Assembly (NCBI GenBank): GCA_045806505.1
Contig: JBJMJE010000337.1
Coordinates: 1-8,122 of the forward strand
Direction: 5' to 3'
Source: DASVFB01 sp045806505
GTDB taxonomy: Bacteria > Actinomycetota > Thermoleophilia > Gaiellales > Gaiellaceae
DNA length: 8,122 nt
Shown piece by piece: positions 1 through 7,416 of the stretch. The number at the start of each line of letters is the position of its first letter. Within the stretch, counting starts at the first letter, position 1. Below the pieces are notes generated by a model that saw only the letters and a program-made list of their open reading frames with translations, was not told the origin of the DNA and did no database searches. A program made the position numbers and the translations under genes.

Positions 1-1008
1 GACACGGACTGCTCTTCCTGCCCCACAGGTCCGCGTAAATGGGTGTTGCTCCCGGCGCGAGAAGCGAAAGATGCCGTCCCCGGTTTGAGAAGTCGGCGGG
101 AAGGGATCGCGGGGAAGCGCCGGTCTCGGACGCGCCGACGGCGAGGCCGTAGCTGCGGCCGCCCCCGCTCGGCTGCAGGTCCGCCGCCGGGAAGTAAACG
201 CCGTCTCGCGCGTGGACGCCAGCGCCGTTCCAGTTGCCGGCGGCAGCGACGATCAGAACGCCGGCTGCAGCCGCCTTGTGGATCGCGTCCACCAGGGGAG
301 GCTCGTCCGGCGCCGATCCTCCGTCACCCATATTCACGATCCGAACACCGAGCGAGGTAAGCGTCGTCAGCGCCCGCCCCAGCTGGAAATCGCTGCAGAA
401 CCCGTCGGGGCAGGCGCGGAAGGCGAGGACATGAGTGGCGCCGCCGAAGCCGGCCATGCCGAAGCCGTCGTCGACGTTGGCGGCGATCAGCGACGCGACG
501 GCCGTGCCGTGACCATAGTCGTCGACGAATTCCGACCGTGCTGCGAGCCCCAGAACTGCCACTCGTACCACCCGGAATACGCCCGAGTCGTCGCGAGCTC
601 CATTGAGACGAAAGGGTCGTTCGGCATACTCAACAGACGGCGCGGCGGCCCAGGCGGCGAAACGTAGCGGATGCGTCGATCGCTCGGCGCCTTCGCAAGC
701 AGCGCGCGAAGTTGCGCCCGACCGACCCGGACCTCCGCCGCATGCAACTCCGGGATGGCCCGGACGTGCACAAAGCCGTAGCTGTTCCGCAAAGGACTCA
801 GGTCGTGCATCGCCTCCAGACCGATCACCGCGGTCGGGCCGAAAGCTGCCATCTGCTCGCGCAGTGTGCGGGCGGACGGATGCCAGTGATACCAGTGCAT
901 GCGTACGCCGCTTGGCTTCGGCGGCGGCGACATCACGGCACCACGAGCAGGCGACGCCACGACGGCGGTCGCAAGCACAAGTGCGACAAAACGCCCTACC
1001 CTGACTAT
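1..1008 (-). pseudogene. Subtilisin-like (S8) serine protease, frameshifted and partly deleted, 3' end beyond window
   Basis: Secreted subtilase remnant. The first half, read from about 1008 to 553, gives a signal peptide (VGRF, then a hydrophobic VALVLATAVVA, then ASPARGA), an I9-like propeptide (NSYGFVHVRAIPEL, RIRYVSPPG) and the mature N-terminus (PNDPFV, YEWQF). That frame stops at 487. From about 526 down to base 1 a different frame carries VDDYGHGTAVASL (catalytic His codon 509-511), then VNMGDGG, the oxyanion-hole segment AAAGNWNG, and DFSNRG...LLAPG. The Ser motif would lie left of the window. Only about 27 bases separate YEWQF from VDDYGHGT, whereas family members carry roughly 50 residues there, including the catalytic Asp (D-T/S-G). 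This points to a deletion that also shifts the frame. The Shine-Dalgarno-like GGAGGAGG precedes an ATA codon (1006-1008) where the signal peptide should begin; the first conventional start is GTG at 978, which cuts into the signal peptide. Family call is firm; inactivity is inferred, and a sequencing or assembly error is the alternative. Confidence 0.85.
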
Positions 1009-1747
1009 CTGGCCTCCTCCCGAACGGAGCGAGAAGAACGTCCAGTCTGCGCCTATACGGCGCCGCGTGCAAGGCGCAGAGCCGCGACAGGGAGAGAGAC
1101 TGAAGCTGCCGGTCGGCGTACGTGACTTCGAGCCGGTCGCCGTCGACCTGAAAGAAGGAACCGATGAGCACCGTGAACCCGTGCGCCTCGGCGAGGCCGC
1201 CGGCGTCTATGTGACCGGCGAACTTGTCGTGACGATCGGCGCGGCAGCCGCCCGCCAAGTCCGACCACTCCATGCAGGAGCCACCCTTCTTCGTCGGCGC
1301 GACGTAGAGCGTGTGCCTCTTGCCGTCGAGACTGACCGTCGTCACCACTCGCGCCTGGTGCGGAAGCACGTCGGGCGCCATCGCAGCCGAGGGCGACTCG
1401 ATTTGCAGGCTGCCGAAGTCGTCAACGACCTTGTGCGGCCCTTCCGGCGCCTTGCCGAAGTCGATCACGGGATGTCCCAACACGTATGCGGCGGCCACAA
1501 CCACGACGGCGAGCGCGACAAGCGCGTCCGCGGCGAACAAGAGCTTCCGCCGCGGACGCCACACACGCGACCCCCGACCGCCGCCGACCCCGACTGCACC
1601 CGTGCCGGGCCCGGCCGCGCGGCCGTTGCTCGCAGACGCCGCGAGCACTGCTGCTCGCGCCAGCACGTCTTCCCACGCGGACTGCTCGTCGTCCGTGGCG
1701 GGTGCGAGCTCGTCGAGGAGCTGCGAGATCGAGCGGAAGCCGGTCAT
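1009..1747 (-). CDS. Single-pass membrane protein coupled to ECF sigma factor, possible anti-sigma-like partner; 3' end uncertain
   Basis: ATG at 1745-1747 overlaps the TGA of the upstream sigma gene (ATGA), so translation is probably coupled. Residues 1-66 form a soluble N-terminus (MTGFRSISQLLDELAPATDD) with a Gly-rich linker near 46-59. A basic RPRRK flanks one membrane helix at about 69-90 (LLFAADALVALAVVVVAAAY). The remainder is probably extracytoplasmic and includes two cysteines (CMEW at about 158, GGC at about 168) and a beta-rich GDRLEVTYADRQ near 203-214. Layout and position fit a membrane partner of an ECF sigma factor, but no zinc-finger (HxxxCxxC) anti-sigma motif is visible. Coding character fades after about 1082; in another frame IGADWTFF at about 1056 looks like a plausible continuation, so the 3' end may be frameshifted. 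The reading frame itself has no stop and stays open to base 1, running into the protease's second half. The 3' limit given here is therefore arbitrary, set next to the protease start. Confidence 0.6.
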
Positions 1748-2244
1748 CGCCTCACTCCTGTCATCAGCCGGCGCAGGTTCTGCCTGGCCTGCGAGAGCGT
1801 TGCGCCGACGGTGCCGGGACTGATCTCAAGCGCCGCGGCTATCGCGGCGTAATCGAGATCGGCGTAATAGAAAAGGAAAGGCGCGACCCGCTGCCGCTCC
1901 GGCAGCTCGGCAACCAGGACACGCAGACGGCCTTGCCCTTCGTCTTCGCACCAAATCGAGTCGGCCGCGGCGTTGTTGCGAGCGAGCCGCGAGACCGGCG
2001 CCGAGCGCCTAGCGGCGTCGCGCGCCGTACGAACGACGATCCGCCATAACCAACCCTCCACGCTTCCGTCCCCGCGGAACTGACCGCGCTTGTAGACCGC
2101 CAGCGCGAATGCCTCCTGCACCGCGTCGACCGCCACATCGCGGTCGCCGGTGATCGCCGTCGCAACACGGCGGAACTCGGGGAGCCGCCGTCTGTAAATG
2201 GCCTCGATCTGATCAAGCTCCGCCCCACCCGGCTCACAATTCAT
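1744..2244 (-). CDS. RNA polymerase ECF-type sigma factor (sigma-70 family)
   Basis: 166 residues, the usual length for a minimal ECF sigma factor with regions 2 and 4 only. Region 2 spans about residues 14-80: YRRRLPEFRRVA, DAVQEAFALAV at 40-50 (core-binding and -10 recognition) and WLWRIVVRTARD at 65-76. Region 4 spans about 108-160: VAELPERQR at 111-119, then the -35-binding helix-turn-helix DYAAIAAALEISPGTVGATL, SQARQNLRRL. It should redirect RNA polymerase to a small regulon in response to a signal. The downstream gene overlaps by ATGA, encodes a membrane protein and is the likely signal partner; a secreted protease remnant follows. The start is ATG at 2242-2244; no good Shine-Dalgarno sequence precedes it. 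The 168-base gap to the upstream hydrolase suggests an independent promoter, but I could not pick a convincing one. Confidence 0.93.
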   Translation of the reverse strand: MNCEPGGAELDQIEAIYRRRLPEFRRVATAITGDRDVAVDAVQEAFALAVYKRGQFRGDGSVEGWLWRIVVRTARDAARRSAPVSRLARNNAAADSIWCEDEGQGRLRVLVAELPERQRVAPFLFYYADLDYAAIAAALEISPGTVGATLSQARQNLRRLMTGVRR

Positions 2245-2412
2245 CTGACTACAAGAGGGAATAGCAGTCTGCGAATCTTTAAGCAGGCCGGATTACGAGT
2301 CCCCACCGGGCACCCGGACGTGACCCTCGGTCGGCTGCCCTTTGACTGGGGCACGCCCGAAATGCGTGGTGATCCGGACCGTCCTTCGGTGGTCGCAACT
2401 CGAATCCAGTCG

Positions 2413-3672
2413 CTACGGATCGCGGCTGGCGACACCGTTCGCGTCGACTCCGAAAATGCCACTGGTTTCGCCAGCGAAGGTGCCATGGAGAAGCCATTCG
2501 AGCGACGCGGTTTGAAGAACCGTGTGCTGCTTCTCCCACACCATCTGGTGCGCGGCGCATGCGACGTGCACGAGGACCTTCTCCGACATGCCGAGATCCC
2601 CGTAGAGCGACCTGACCTCGGCAGGACGAACGTTCGTATCCAACTCCCCGCCGATCAAGAGCGCGGGAGCCGCGATCTCGCTGGCTACGACCCGGTTCCA
2701 TCCCGTGAGCGTCTGGTTAGGCGCCCGCCAAAGTCGCTCGCTTCCCCACGTCTGCGCCACGGGATCGAAGCTCATGATCGTGTCGGCAAGTGGAGCGCGG
2801 ATTGCAGGATCGACCTCGTACGGACACGTCGCCTGCGCGTCCCAGCCGGTAAAGAACGAGGAGATCGTGCGAGCCGTCATTGGAACTCCGGCTTCCGGGA
2901 CTGTCGTGAGACTGGGTTCCGCGGCGTTGTATTGCGGCGCATAGAGGAACAAGCGGCCGACCTTCTCCGGGTGGAAGGCGGCATAGCGAGCCACGCGCGA
3001 GCCTCCGCGCGACCAGCCGATCAGATCGACCGTCTCGACCCCGCGAAGATTGCGAATGTAGTCCACGACGGTTTCGAGCTCGGATTGATCCGATGCCCGG
3101 CCAGTCAGCTTGAACGGGTACGTCGGCGAGCACTTCGCCGCCAGGGGATGAGGAATGAGCAGGCTCTGCTCGGCCGACGTCGTGTTGCAAGCGTTGTCCA
3201 TCGTCGGCCTTGGCGAGAAGCCGTAACCGGTGAAGTCGAGGGCGAAGACGTCGAGGCCCGCTCTCGCCAGGCTGCCCATCCAGTCGTAGTCCAGGAATTC
3301 GAGGTTGAACGTAGCCATTGCAGGCTGGGTGGCGCCCCCGGCCATCACGACGACGTGGCGCAGGTACTTCGGCTTCGTCCTCGTCGCGTGTTCTCCGTCC
3401 TCTCCCTCCTCGGGCCGCGGATCGGCCTTCTCGAGGTGCACCTCCCGAACGAACAGCGCCACGTGCTCGCCGGCGTTCGCCGGCACTGTCGACACGTGAG
3501 GCACGAAGTGATCCACCGTTGTCGTCACGTACCTGTCGTTGCTCTGCTGACTCGCGAAGCCGTCCGCCGTCGAGGTCTTGGCGGCCGCGGGTCCGACGAG
3601 CAGCAGCGCCAGCACAGCCACGAACAAGGCGCGCATCGCCACGCGTCCCAAATACGAAGCTCCTGCGTTCAT
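2413..3672 (-). CDS. Secreted alpha/beta-fold hydrolase
   Basis: 419 residues. A Sec-type signal peptide covers about residues 12-32 (MRALFVAVLALLLVGPAAA), so the enzyme probably acts outside the membrane. The catalytic triad is visible: nucleophile Ser221 in GWSRGG, acid Asp345 in GGELDTN and His375 in CAAHQM. An oxyanion-loop-like VVVMAGGATQP lies at 107-117 and DFTGYGFSPRP at 146-156. A charged insertion (about 81-101) and a lid-like stretch (about 157-195) separate the first strands from the nucleophile. Four cysteines (162, 181, 283, 372) could form disulfides after export. Substrate is unknown; esterase, lipase or peptidase activity are all possible. The ATG at 3670-3672 has GGAGG just upstream and overlaps the stop of a 52-codon ORF (ATGA). 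A second ATG at codon 13 would start directly at the signal peptide but has a weaker ribosome site. The fold call is firm; the reaction is not assigned. Confidence 0.92.
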   Translation of the reverse strand: MNAGASYLGRVAMRALFVAVLALLLVGPAAAKTSTADGFASQQSNDRYVTTTVDHFVPHVSTVPANAGEHVALFVREVHLEKADPRPEEGEDGEHATRTKPKYLRHVVVMAGGATQPAMATFNLEFLDYDWMGSLARAGLDVFALDFTGYGFSPRPTMDNACNTTSAEQSLLIPHPLAAKCSPTYPFKLTGRASDQSELETVVDYIRNLRGVETVDLIGWSRGGSRVARYAAFHPEKVGRLFLYAPQYNAAEPSLTTVPEAGVPMTARTISSFFTGWDAQATCPYEVDPAIRAPLADTIMSFDPVAQTWGSERLWRAPNQTLTGWNRVVASEIAAPALLIGGELDTNVRPAEVRSLYGDLGMSEKVLVHVACAAHQMVWEKQHTVLQTASLEWLLHGTFAGETSGIFGVDANGVASRDP

Positions 3673-3827
3673 CGCCCCTCCAATCCGTCGTCATTGGTTC
3701 CTCCGGTCTGGACGGAGAGTCGGCCGACGCGATCAACAAACGCTAAACGGCCGCTCTCAGGCCCCGACGATGCTTCACGACCGCCGGCCGCTCGCCCGTC
3801 GTGTGGGGGCGTGAGTGCCTTTCTCAT
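3669..3827 (-). CDS. 52-residue micro-ORF coupled to both neighbours
   Basis: An open frame of 52 codons begins with ATG at 3825-3827, overlapping the TGA of the small membrane protein before it (ATGA). It ends with TGA at 3669-3671, overlapping the ATG of the hydrolase (ATGA). A near-perfect Shine-Dalgarno, AAGGAGG, precedes the start at normal spacing. The product (MRKALTPPHDGRAAGG...GLEGR) is hydrophilic, lacks a signal or membrane segment, and I do not recognise it. Third-position GC is only about 60 percent, clearly below the neighbouring genes, and there is one TTA codon, rare in GC-rich actinobacteria. It may therefore be a leader or coupling ORF that carries ribosomes from one gene to the next rather than a functional protein. 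Chance is possible, but two overlapping junctions plus a strong ribosome site argue against it. Confidence 0.42.
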   Translation of the reverse strand: MRKALTPPHDGRAAGGREASSGPESGRLAFVDRVGRLSVQTGGTNDDGLEGR

Positions 3828-4066
3828 CGAGTTCCTCCTTCGGCTTTGCGGCCGTTCTGGACGAGGACGCCGACGAGTCCGGGCGGATCGCTGGGCCCCA
3901 CCGGGCGCGTGTCGTCGACGGGGTAGCGCTGCGTGATCGGCCGTTGCGACTGCGCGTTCGTCGGTGCCGAGCCGCGCGCCAGCGCGAACGTCGCGGCGGC
4001 GAGAACGGAGATCGCCACGGCGATTGGAACCAGCCAGAGCCGGGTGTGGGCCGTGATGTGTGTCAT
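3824..4066 (-). CDS. Small membrane-anchored or exported protein, 80 residues
   Basis: The ATG at 4064-4066 is preferred because AGGAG lies five bases upstream; a longer form from 4099 adds eleven residues but has no comparable ribosome site. Residues 10-30 form one hydrophobic helix (LWLVPIAVAISVLAAATFAL), either a signal-anchor or a signal peptide ending near ALARGSA. The rest (about 31-80) is a polar tail rich in Pro, Arg and Gly (PITQRYPVDDTRPVGPSDPP), probably outside the cell. No known domain is recognised. It lies between the LuxR-type regulator and the secreted hydrolase and is linked to the latter through the overlapping micro-ORF, so a role alongside the exported hydrolase is plausible but inferred. 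Confidence 0.65.
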   Translation of the reverse strand: MTHITAHTRLWLVPIAVAISVLAAATFALARGSAPTNAQSQRPITQRYPVDDTRPVGPSDPPGLVGVLVQNGRKAEGGTR

Positions 4067-4117
4067 CGGAGCTCCTGTCGAGTGGTGAGTGAGACCCAAC
4101 GGAGCCTCGCGCTACAT

Positions 4118-4136
4118 CTCCGGGGGAACCCCGGGG
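4118..4136 (-). terminator. GC-rich hairpin directly after the LuxR-family gene
   Basis: An 8-bp stem (CTCCGGGG against CCCCGGGG, with one T-G pair) closes a three-base loop immediately beyond the TAG at 4138-4140. Position and stability suit a transcription terminator or mRNA 3' end for the regulator gene. No T-tract follows, common in GC-rich actinobacteria, so its efficiency is uncertain and some read-through into the next gene is possible. Confidence 0.5.
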
Positions 4137-4137
4137 C

Positions 4138-6876
4138 CTACTCGCAGGTGGCTCGGGCTTTCGCGAGCTTCGCCGCCAGCTCCGTCCGCGAGTGGACGCT
4201 GAGCTTGCGGTAGATCTTCGTCAGGTTCCACTCGACGGTCCGCGGGCTGACGACGAGGGCGCGGGCGACTTCGGCATTCGAGCGGCCGGCGGCGACCAGC
4301 GCCGCGATCTCCTCCTCGACGGGCGTGAGCCTGCCCAGGCTGGATCGCCGGCCGCCGAGCCGGCGGAGCTCCGCGCGCGTATTCTCGGCCCACAGCGGGG
4401 CGGGGAGCCGCTCGAAGATCTCCAGCGCCTCCTCGAGCGAGTCCTGCGCAGCCCGCCGTCGCTGTGCTCGCCGCTGAACCGACCCGAGTGTCAGGAGTGC
4501 GCGGCCGAGCGGGAACAACTGACCGACCTTCCTCCAACCGGACACCGAGGCCTCGAACAACGCCGTCGCGCCTTCGACGTCGCCGGCGCCGGCCGCGACG
4601 AACCCGCGGGCACGGTTTGTCGACGCCGATGCCCAGTCTGCATTTCCCGGCCAGAGGTGCCCTTCGGCCCAGTCGGCGAGGTCGCGGGCACGACCGAGCT
4701 GATCGAGGTGCACGAGCGCTTCGATGTCGTCGATGACCCAGTCCATCAAATGCGGCGGATACAGGGGCCCCGTCAACGACGAGAGCTCGTCCACGCACGG
4801 ACCGAACTGCGCATGCGCCTCGCGGTAGCGGCCGTCGACGAGCGCGAGCTGCCCGAGCACGGAGCGAAGACCAAGCACGTGGTGGGCCGACGAGCGCTCC
4901 GCAAGCGGGAGTGCACGCTCGATGTTGGCGCGCGCGTCGTCGACGTCGCCCATCGTCGCCTCGATGACGGCGAGCTGGGTACGCGCGAAGAACTCGGCGA
5001 ACGGCCGACCGCTCTGGAGCGCGGACGCGACGGCGCGCTCGGCGCACTCCCGGGCGCGGACGTATCGTCCGGCGCCCGCTTCGTTGCCGCTGAGGTGCAC
5101 GAGCGGCTGGAAGAGCGCCATGTCACCGGCTGCCGAGGCCTCCGCGACGACCACTTCGTACTCGATGCGTGCTTCCTCGAAGGAGCTCATCATGTACAGC
5201 TGGTGGGCGAGCATCATCCGCGGGTGCTGGTGCAACCAGAATCCGGCCGGCCGCCCCGCCGCAAGCGCGCGTTTGAGCAACGCATGCTGGACGCCGCGTC
5301 CGAGCACGAACTTCACATTCGCGAGCGCGACCAGCGCAGGAACGAGCAGGCGTGGATCACCCGATTGCTCGGCGAGCGCCGCAGCCGTCTGCGCGTGCGG
5401 CACGGCGGCGTAGGCCCCGTCCTCAAGAAGGACCACGCGCGTCAGTCGTGCCTCGATCGACGCGCGCAACGCCACGTCGTCGCCGGCCTCGGCCAGCGCA
5501 TCGAGATACGGCGCGCGCGAGGCATCGAGGCTCTCACCGGTCGCGAGCAGGTCACCCAGATCTCTCAACGCCTGCGCTTTCTGCGCGCCCGGCGCCGCGT
5601 GCGCGAGCGCCTCGTCGACGAGCGCACGTGCACGAGTCGGGTCGCCGGCGTCGAAGTGGTACCTGGCCGCGTCGAGCCGACGACGGTGCGTCGACGCGCC
5701 GTCGTCAACGCTGAGCCGGAGCGCCTGCTCCGCGAGGCCGGCCGCCGCTTCGGGCGCGCCGCGCGCACGCGCTCGGGACGCAGCCTCGTCGAGCGCCGCC
5801 GCGATGGTCTCGTCGGGCTCCGTCGCCGCGGCGGCAAGGTGCCGCGCACGCTCCTCGGGATCCGAGGCGGCGCGCGCGACGCGCGCGTGCGCAGCACGGC
5901 GCCCGTCCAGACTCGCGTCGGCGATCAACACCGACACGAGAAGCGGGTGCGCGAAAGCCGGACCCGAATCCGTGCCGACGAGGACGCGCGCCTCGATCCC
6001 TTCCTTCACCGCTTCGTCCGCTATGAGGTCGGGCGAGACCTGTCCGAGCACCGCCGCGTGCAGGAGCGCGTGGCGCGTAGCCGGCGCCAGGTCGCGCAGG
6101 CGGCGCGCAAGTAGCTCGTGCAGCGTCGTTGGTACCGGAAGCGGCTCGCCATCTTTCAGCGGTCCGTCGTGCGCGTGCAGCGCGCGCGCGAGCTCGAGCG
6201 CGTAGAACGGGTTGCCCCCGGAAGCACGCTCGATCTGTAGCAGCGTCGGGCGCGTGAACCCGACACCGAGCCGCTCGCGCATCAGCGTCGCGATCGCGTC
6301 GAGGTCGAGGGCCTGCAGCACGAACCGATCGGCGTCGACGGCGAGCTCCGCCGGCGGCCGCCCGAATGCCAGAAGACCGATCGCGCCTTCCACTCGACGG
6401 ATGGCGAATTCGAGCGCCGCCCGCGACGGGTGATCGAGCCACTGCAGGTCGTCCACCGCCACTACCACCGGAGCGTCGTCGGCGATGCGGAGCAGAAGGC
6501 TGTGGAGCGCCACTCCGATCGCTCGTCGATCCGGTGGCTCACCTTCCCAGTCCTCGACGAGCAGGGCCACGCGCAGCGCACGCCGCTGCGGCCCGGGCAA
6601 CCCGCCGATCGATTCGGCAGCGGGCCCGAGCAAGTCGCCGAGCGCAGCGAACGACAGCTCCCGCTCCGCCTCCGCCGGACGCGCCGTCAGCACGTGATGA
6701 CCCCGAGCCCTGGCCGCCTCGACGCCTGCACGCCAGAGGCTTGTCTTGCCGATTCCCGCGTCGCCCTCGACGACGAGCGCAGCAGGGCCGCGCTCGACGG
6801 TATCCAGGAACGAGTCGAGCCTGCGCAATTCCTCGCCTCGGCCAACCAATCCCGGCGCTTCCCCGTCGCCCGCCAT
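4138..6876 (-). CDS. LuxR-family transcriptional regulator with N-terminal ATPase domain (LAL type)
   Basis: About 912 residues from the ATG at 6874-6876, within the usual size of large ATP-binding LuxR regulators. The N-terminus MAGDGEAPGLVGRGEELRRL is the typical opening of the family's AAA/STAND ATPase. Walker A is GDAGIGKT at 38-45 and Walker B is VVVAVDDLQW at 137-146. The middle (about 400-830) is Ala/Leu/Arg-rich and helical, with TPR-like stretches (FDAGDPTRARALVDEALAHA, ARANIERALPLAE) that would sense a ligand or protein. The C-terminal LuxR helix-turn-helix begins at about 850: LTPVEEEIAALVAAG, SNAEVARALVVSPRTVEWNL, KIYRKLSVHSRTEL. The open frame continues upstream to 7017, but that extension looks non-coding. 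No Shine-Dalgarno precedes the chosen ATG, while a TAATTT lies eight bases before it, suggesting a leaderless message. The small membrane protein and secreted hydrolase immediately downstream are candidate targets (inference). Confidence 0.95.
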   Translation of the reverse strand: MAGDGEAPGLVGRGEELRRLDSFLDTVERGPAALVVEGDAGIGKTSLWRAGVEAARARGHHVLTARPAEAERELSFAALGDLLGPAAESIGGLPGPQRRALRVALLVEDWEGEPPDRRAIGVALHSLLLRIADDAPVVVAVDDLQWLDHPSRAALEFAIRRVEGAIGLLAFGRPPAELAVDADRFVLQALDLDAIATLMRERLGVGFTRPTLLQIERASGGNPFYALELARALHAHDGPLKDGEPLPVPTTLHELLARRLRDLAPATRHALLHAAVLGQVSPDLIADEAVKEGIEARVLVGTDSGPAFAHPLLVSVLIADASLDGRRAAHARVARAASDPEERARHLAAAATEPDETIAAALDEAASRARARGAPEAAAGLAEQALRLSVDDGASTHRRRLDAARYHFDAGDPTRARALVDEALAHAAPGAQKAQALRDLGDLLATGESLDASRAPYLDALAEAGDDVALRASIEARLTRVVLLEDGAYAAVPHAQTAAALAEQSGDPRLLVPALVALANVKFVLGRGVQHALLKRALAAGRPAGFWLHQHPRMMLAHQLYMMSSFEEARIEYEVVVAEASAAGDMALFQPLVHLSGNEAGAGRYVRARECAERAVASALQSGRPFAEFFARTQLAVIEATMGDVDDARANIERALPLAERSSAHHVLGLRSVLGQLALVDGRYREAHAQFGPCVDELSSLTGPLYPPHLMDWVIDDIEALVHLDQLGRARDLADWAEGHLWPGNADWASASTNRARGFVAAGAGDVEGATALFEASVSGWRKVGQLFPLGRALLTLGSVQRRAQRRRAAQDSLEEALEIFERLPAPLWAENTRAELRRLGGRRSSLGRLTPVEEEIAALVAAGRSNAEVARALVVSPRTVEWNLTKIYRKLSVHSRTELAAKLAKARATCE

Positions 6877-6890
6877 GAACTCGAAAATTA
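6877..6890 (-). promoter_or_regulatory. Candidate -10 element for a leaderless LuxR-family transcript
   Basis: On the minus strand TAATTT (6885-6890), an AT-rich island in GC-rich DNA, ends eight bases before the ATG. This spacing would place the transcription start at or next to the start codon, in line with the missing Shine-Dalgarno. No clear -35 hexamer is visible at normal spacing. The element is a guess from position and composition. Confidence 0.3.
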
Positions 6891-6973
6891 CCGCGCGGAT
6901 CGCAGGACGAGGGGTCGCTGATGGTCTAAGCGTACGAGACGCGTAATCGCGCTCTAAGCCCAGCGCGGTTGTC

Positions 6974-6998
6974 TGCGCCAGTGCTGCGGTATGACGCC
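6974..6998 (+). repeat. 25-bp bipartite repeat, copy 1
   Basis: TGCGCCAGTG, seven variable bases, then ATGACGCC. It lies between the 3' end of the small membrane protein gene (7048) and the start of the LuxR-family gene (6876), outside both. It shares TGCGCCAGTG, the spacer length and TGACGCCTGA with copy 4 (7711-7735). Confidence 0.75.
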
Positions 6999-7047
6999 TG
7001 AGAGCCGCGGAAATCACTGATCGACCGCAACGGAGTAGGGATGACGT

Positions 7048-7347
7048 TCAGCCGAAGAGGGCGTAGATCACAGCCAGCACAACAAACGGGGCCATCACAG
7101 TCGCGCCAAAGGCTAAGGAGCAACGGACGAGCGAACGGACGATCGGAACACGTCGACGGCGAGCCACAAAGGCTGCGACCGCGAACGGGAGAAGCAGCAG
7201 CAGCCAGCCGAACGCGGTGCCTCCCCAACCTGACCCATTTGGGCCGATCGCGCTTGCGCTGAAGAACGCAAAGAGCGCGCCGCCGCAGACACCGGCCACA
7301 AGATCGATCCGCGAGCGCGGCGCGGGCGCAGGTTGCGTTGACCCCAC
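7048..7347 (-). CDS. Small integral membrane protein, three predicted helices
   Basis: 99 residues from GTG at 7345-7347. Three hydrophobic stretches are visible: DLVAGVCGGALFAFFSASAI (about 15-34), GWLLLLLPFAVAAFVA (about 47-62) and FGATVMAPFVVLAVIYALF (about 79-98). A basic loop, RRRRVPIVRS, lies between helices two and three, which fits an inner-membrane topology with that loop in the cytoplasm. The N-terminus is short and Pro-rich. No family is recognised. The start is uncertain: GGAG lies somewhat too far upstream of the GTG, and no ATG is available in frame between that GTG and an upstream stop. It is divergent from the plus-strand gene at 7493, with two repeat copies and a strong hairpin between them. 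Confidence 0.7.
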   Translation of the reverse strand: MGSTQPAPAPRSRIDLVAGVCGGALFAFFSASAIGPNGSGWGGTAFGWLLLLLPFAVAAFVARRRRVPIVRSLVRCSLAFGATVMAPFVVLAVIYALFG

Positions 7348-7391
7348 GACACCAACAATCTCCGTACGTCATGGAACCCGAACTCGTCGGC

Positions 7392-7416
7392 TGCGCGAGC
7401 GATCCGAAATGCCCCC
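7392..7416 (+). repeat. 25-bp bipartite repeat, copy 2
   Basis: TGCGCGAGCG, seven variable bases, then ATGCCCCC. This variant has G in place of C at position 6 and a C-rich right arm. The right arm forms half of the perfect hairpin at 7409-7433. It starts exactly 52 bases before copy 3, in the divergent intergenic region. Confidence 0.65.

Noticed and set aside
541..600. Possible in-frame VAVL...GLAARSEF as a protease strand just before the His motif
   Set aside because: In the second frame this resembles the strand before the catalytic Asp, but the Asp itself is absent and the same bases encode the well-matched YEWQF in the first frame. It is probably coincidence.
899..1852. Plus-strand open frame of 317 codons opposite the membrane protein and sigma factor
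   Set aside because: Basic, domain-free product lying across two convincing minus-strand gene regions.
2320..3936. Plus-strand open frame of 538 codons opposite the hydrolase
   Set aside because: Antisense shadow: the hydrolase on the other strand has a clear signal peptide and catalytic triad, while this product is Arg-rich with no recognisable motif.
4192..6114. Plus-strand open frame of 640 codons opposite the LuxR-family gene
   Set aside because: Mirror of a strongly GC-biased gene; the minus-strand product has Walker motifs and a LuxR helix-turn-helix.
6877..7017. N-terminal extension of the LuxR-family protein to 959 residues
   Set aside because: The extra 47 residues do not resemble the family's N-terminus, which begins near VGRGEEL, and the extension covers repeat copy 1.
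7041..7262. Plus-strand ORF with a GGAG-like ribosome site, 42 bases after repeat copy 1
   Set aside because: The product is Arg/Gln/Ser-rich and antisense to the three-helix membrane protein, which is more convincing. It would have given copy 1 a downstream gene, so it deserves a glance if transcription data exist.
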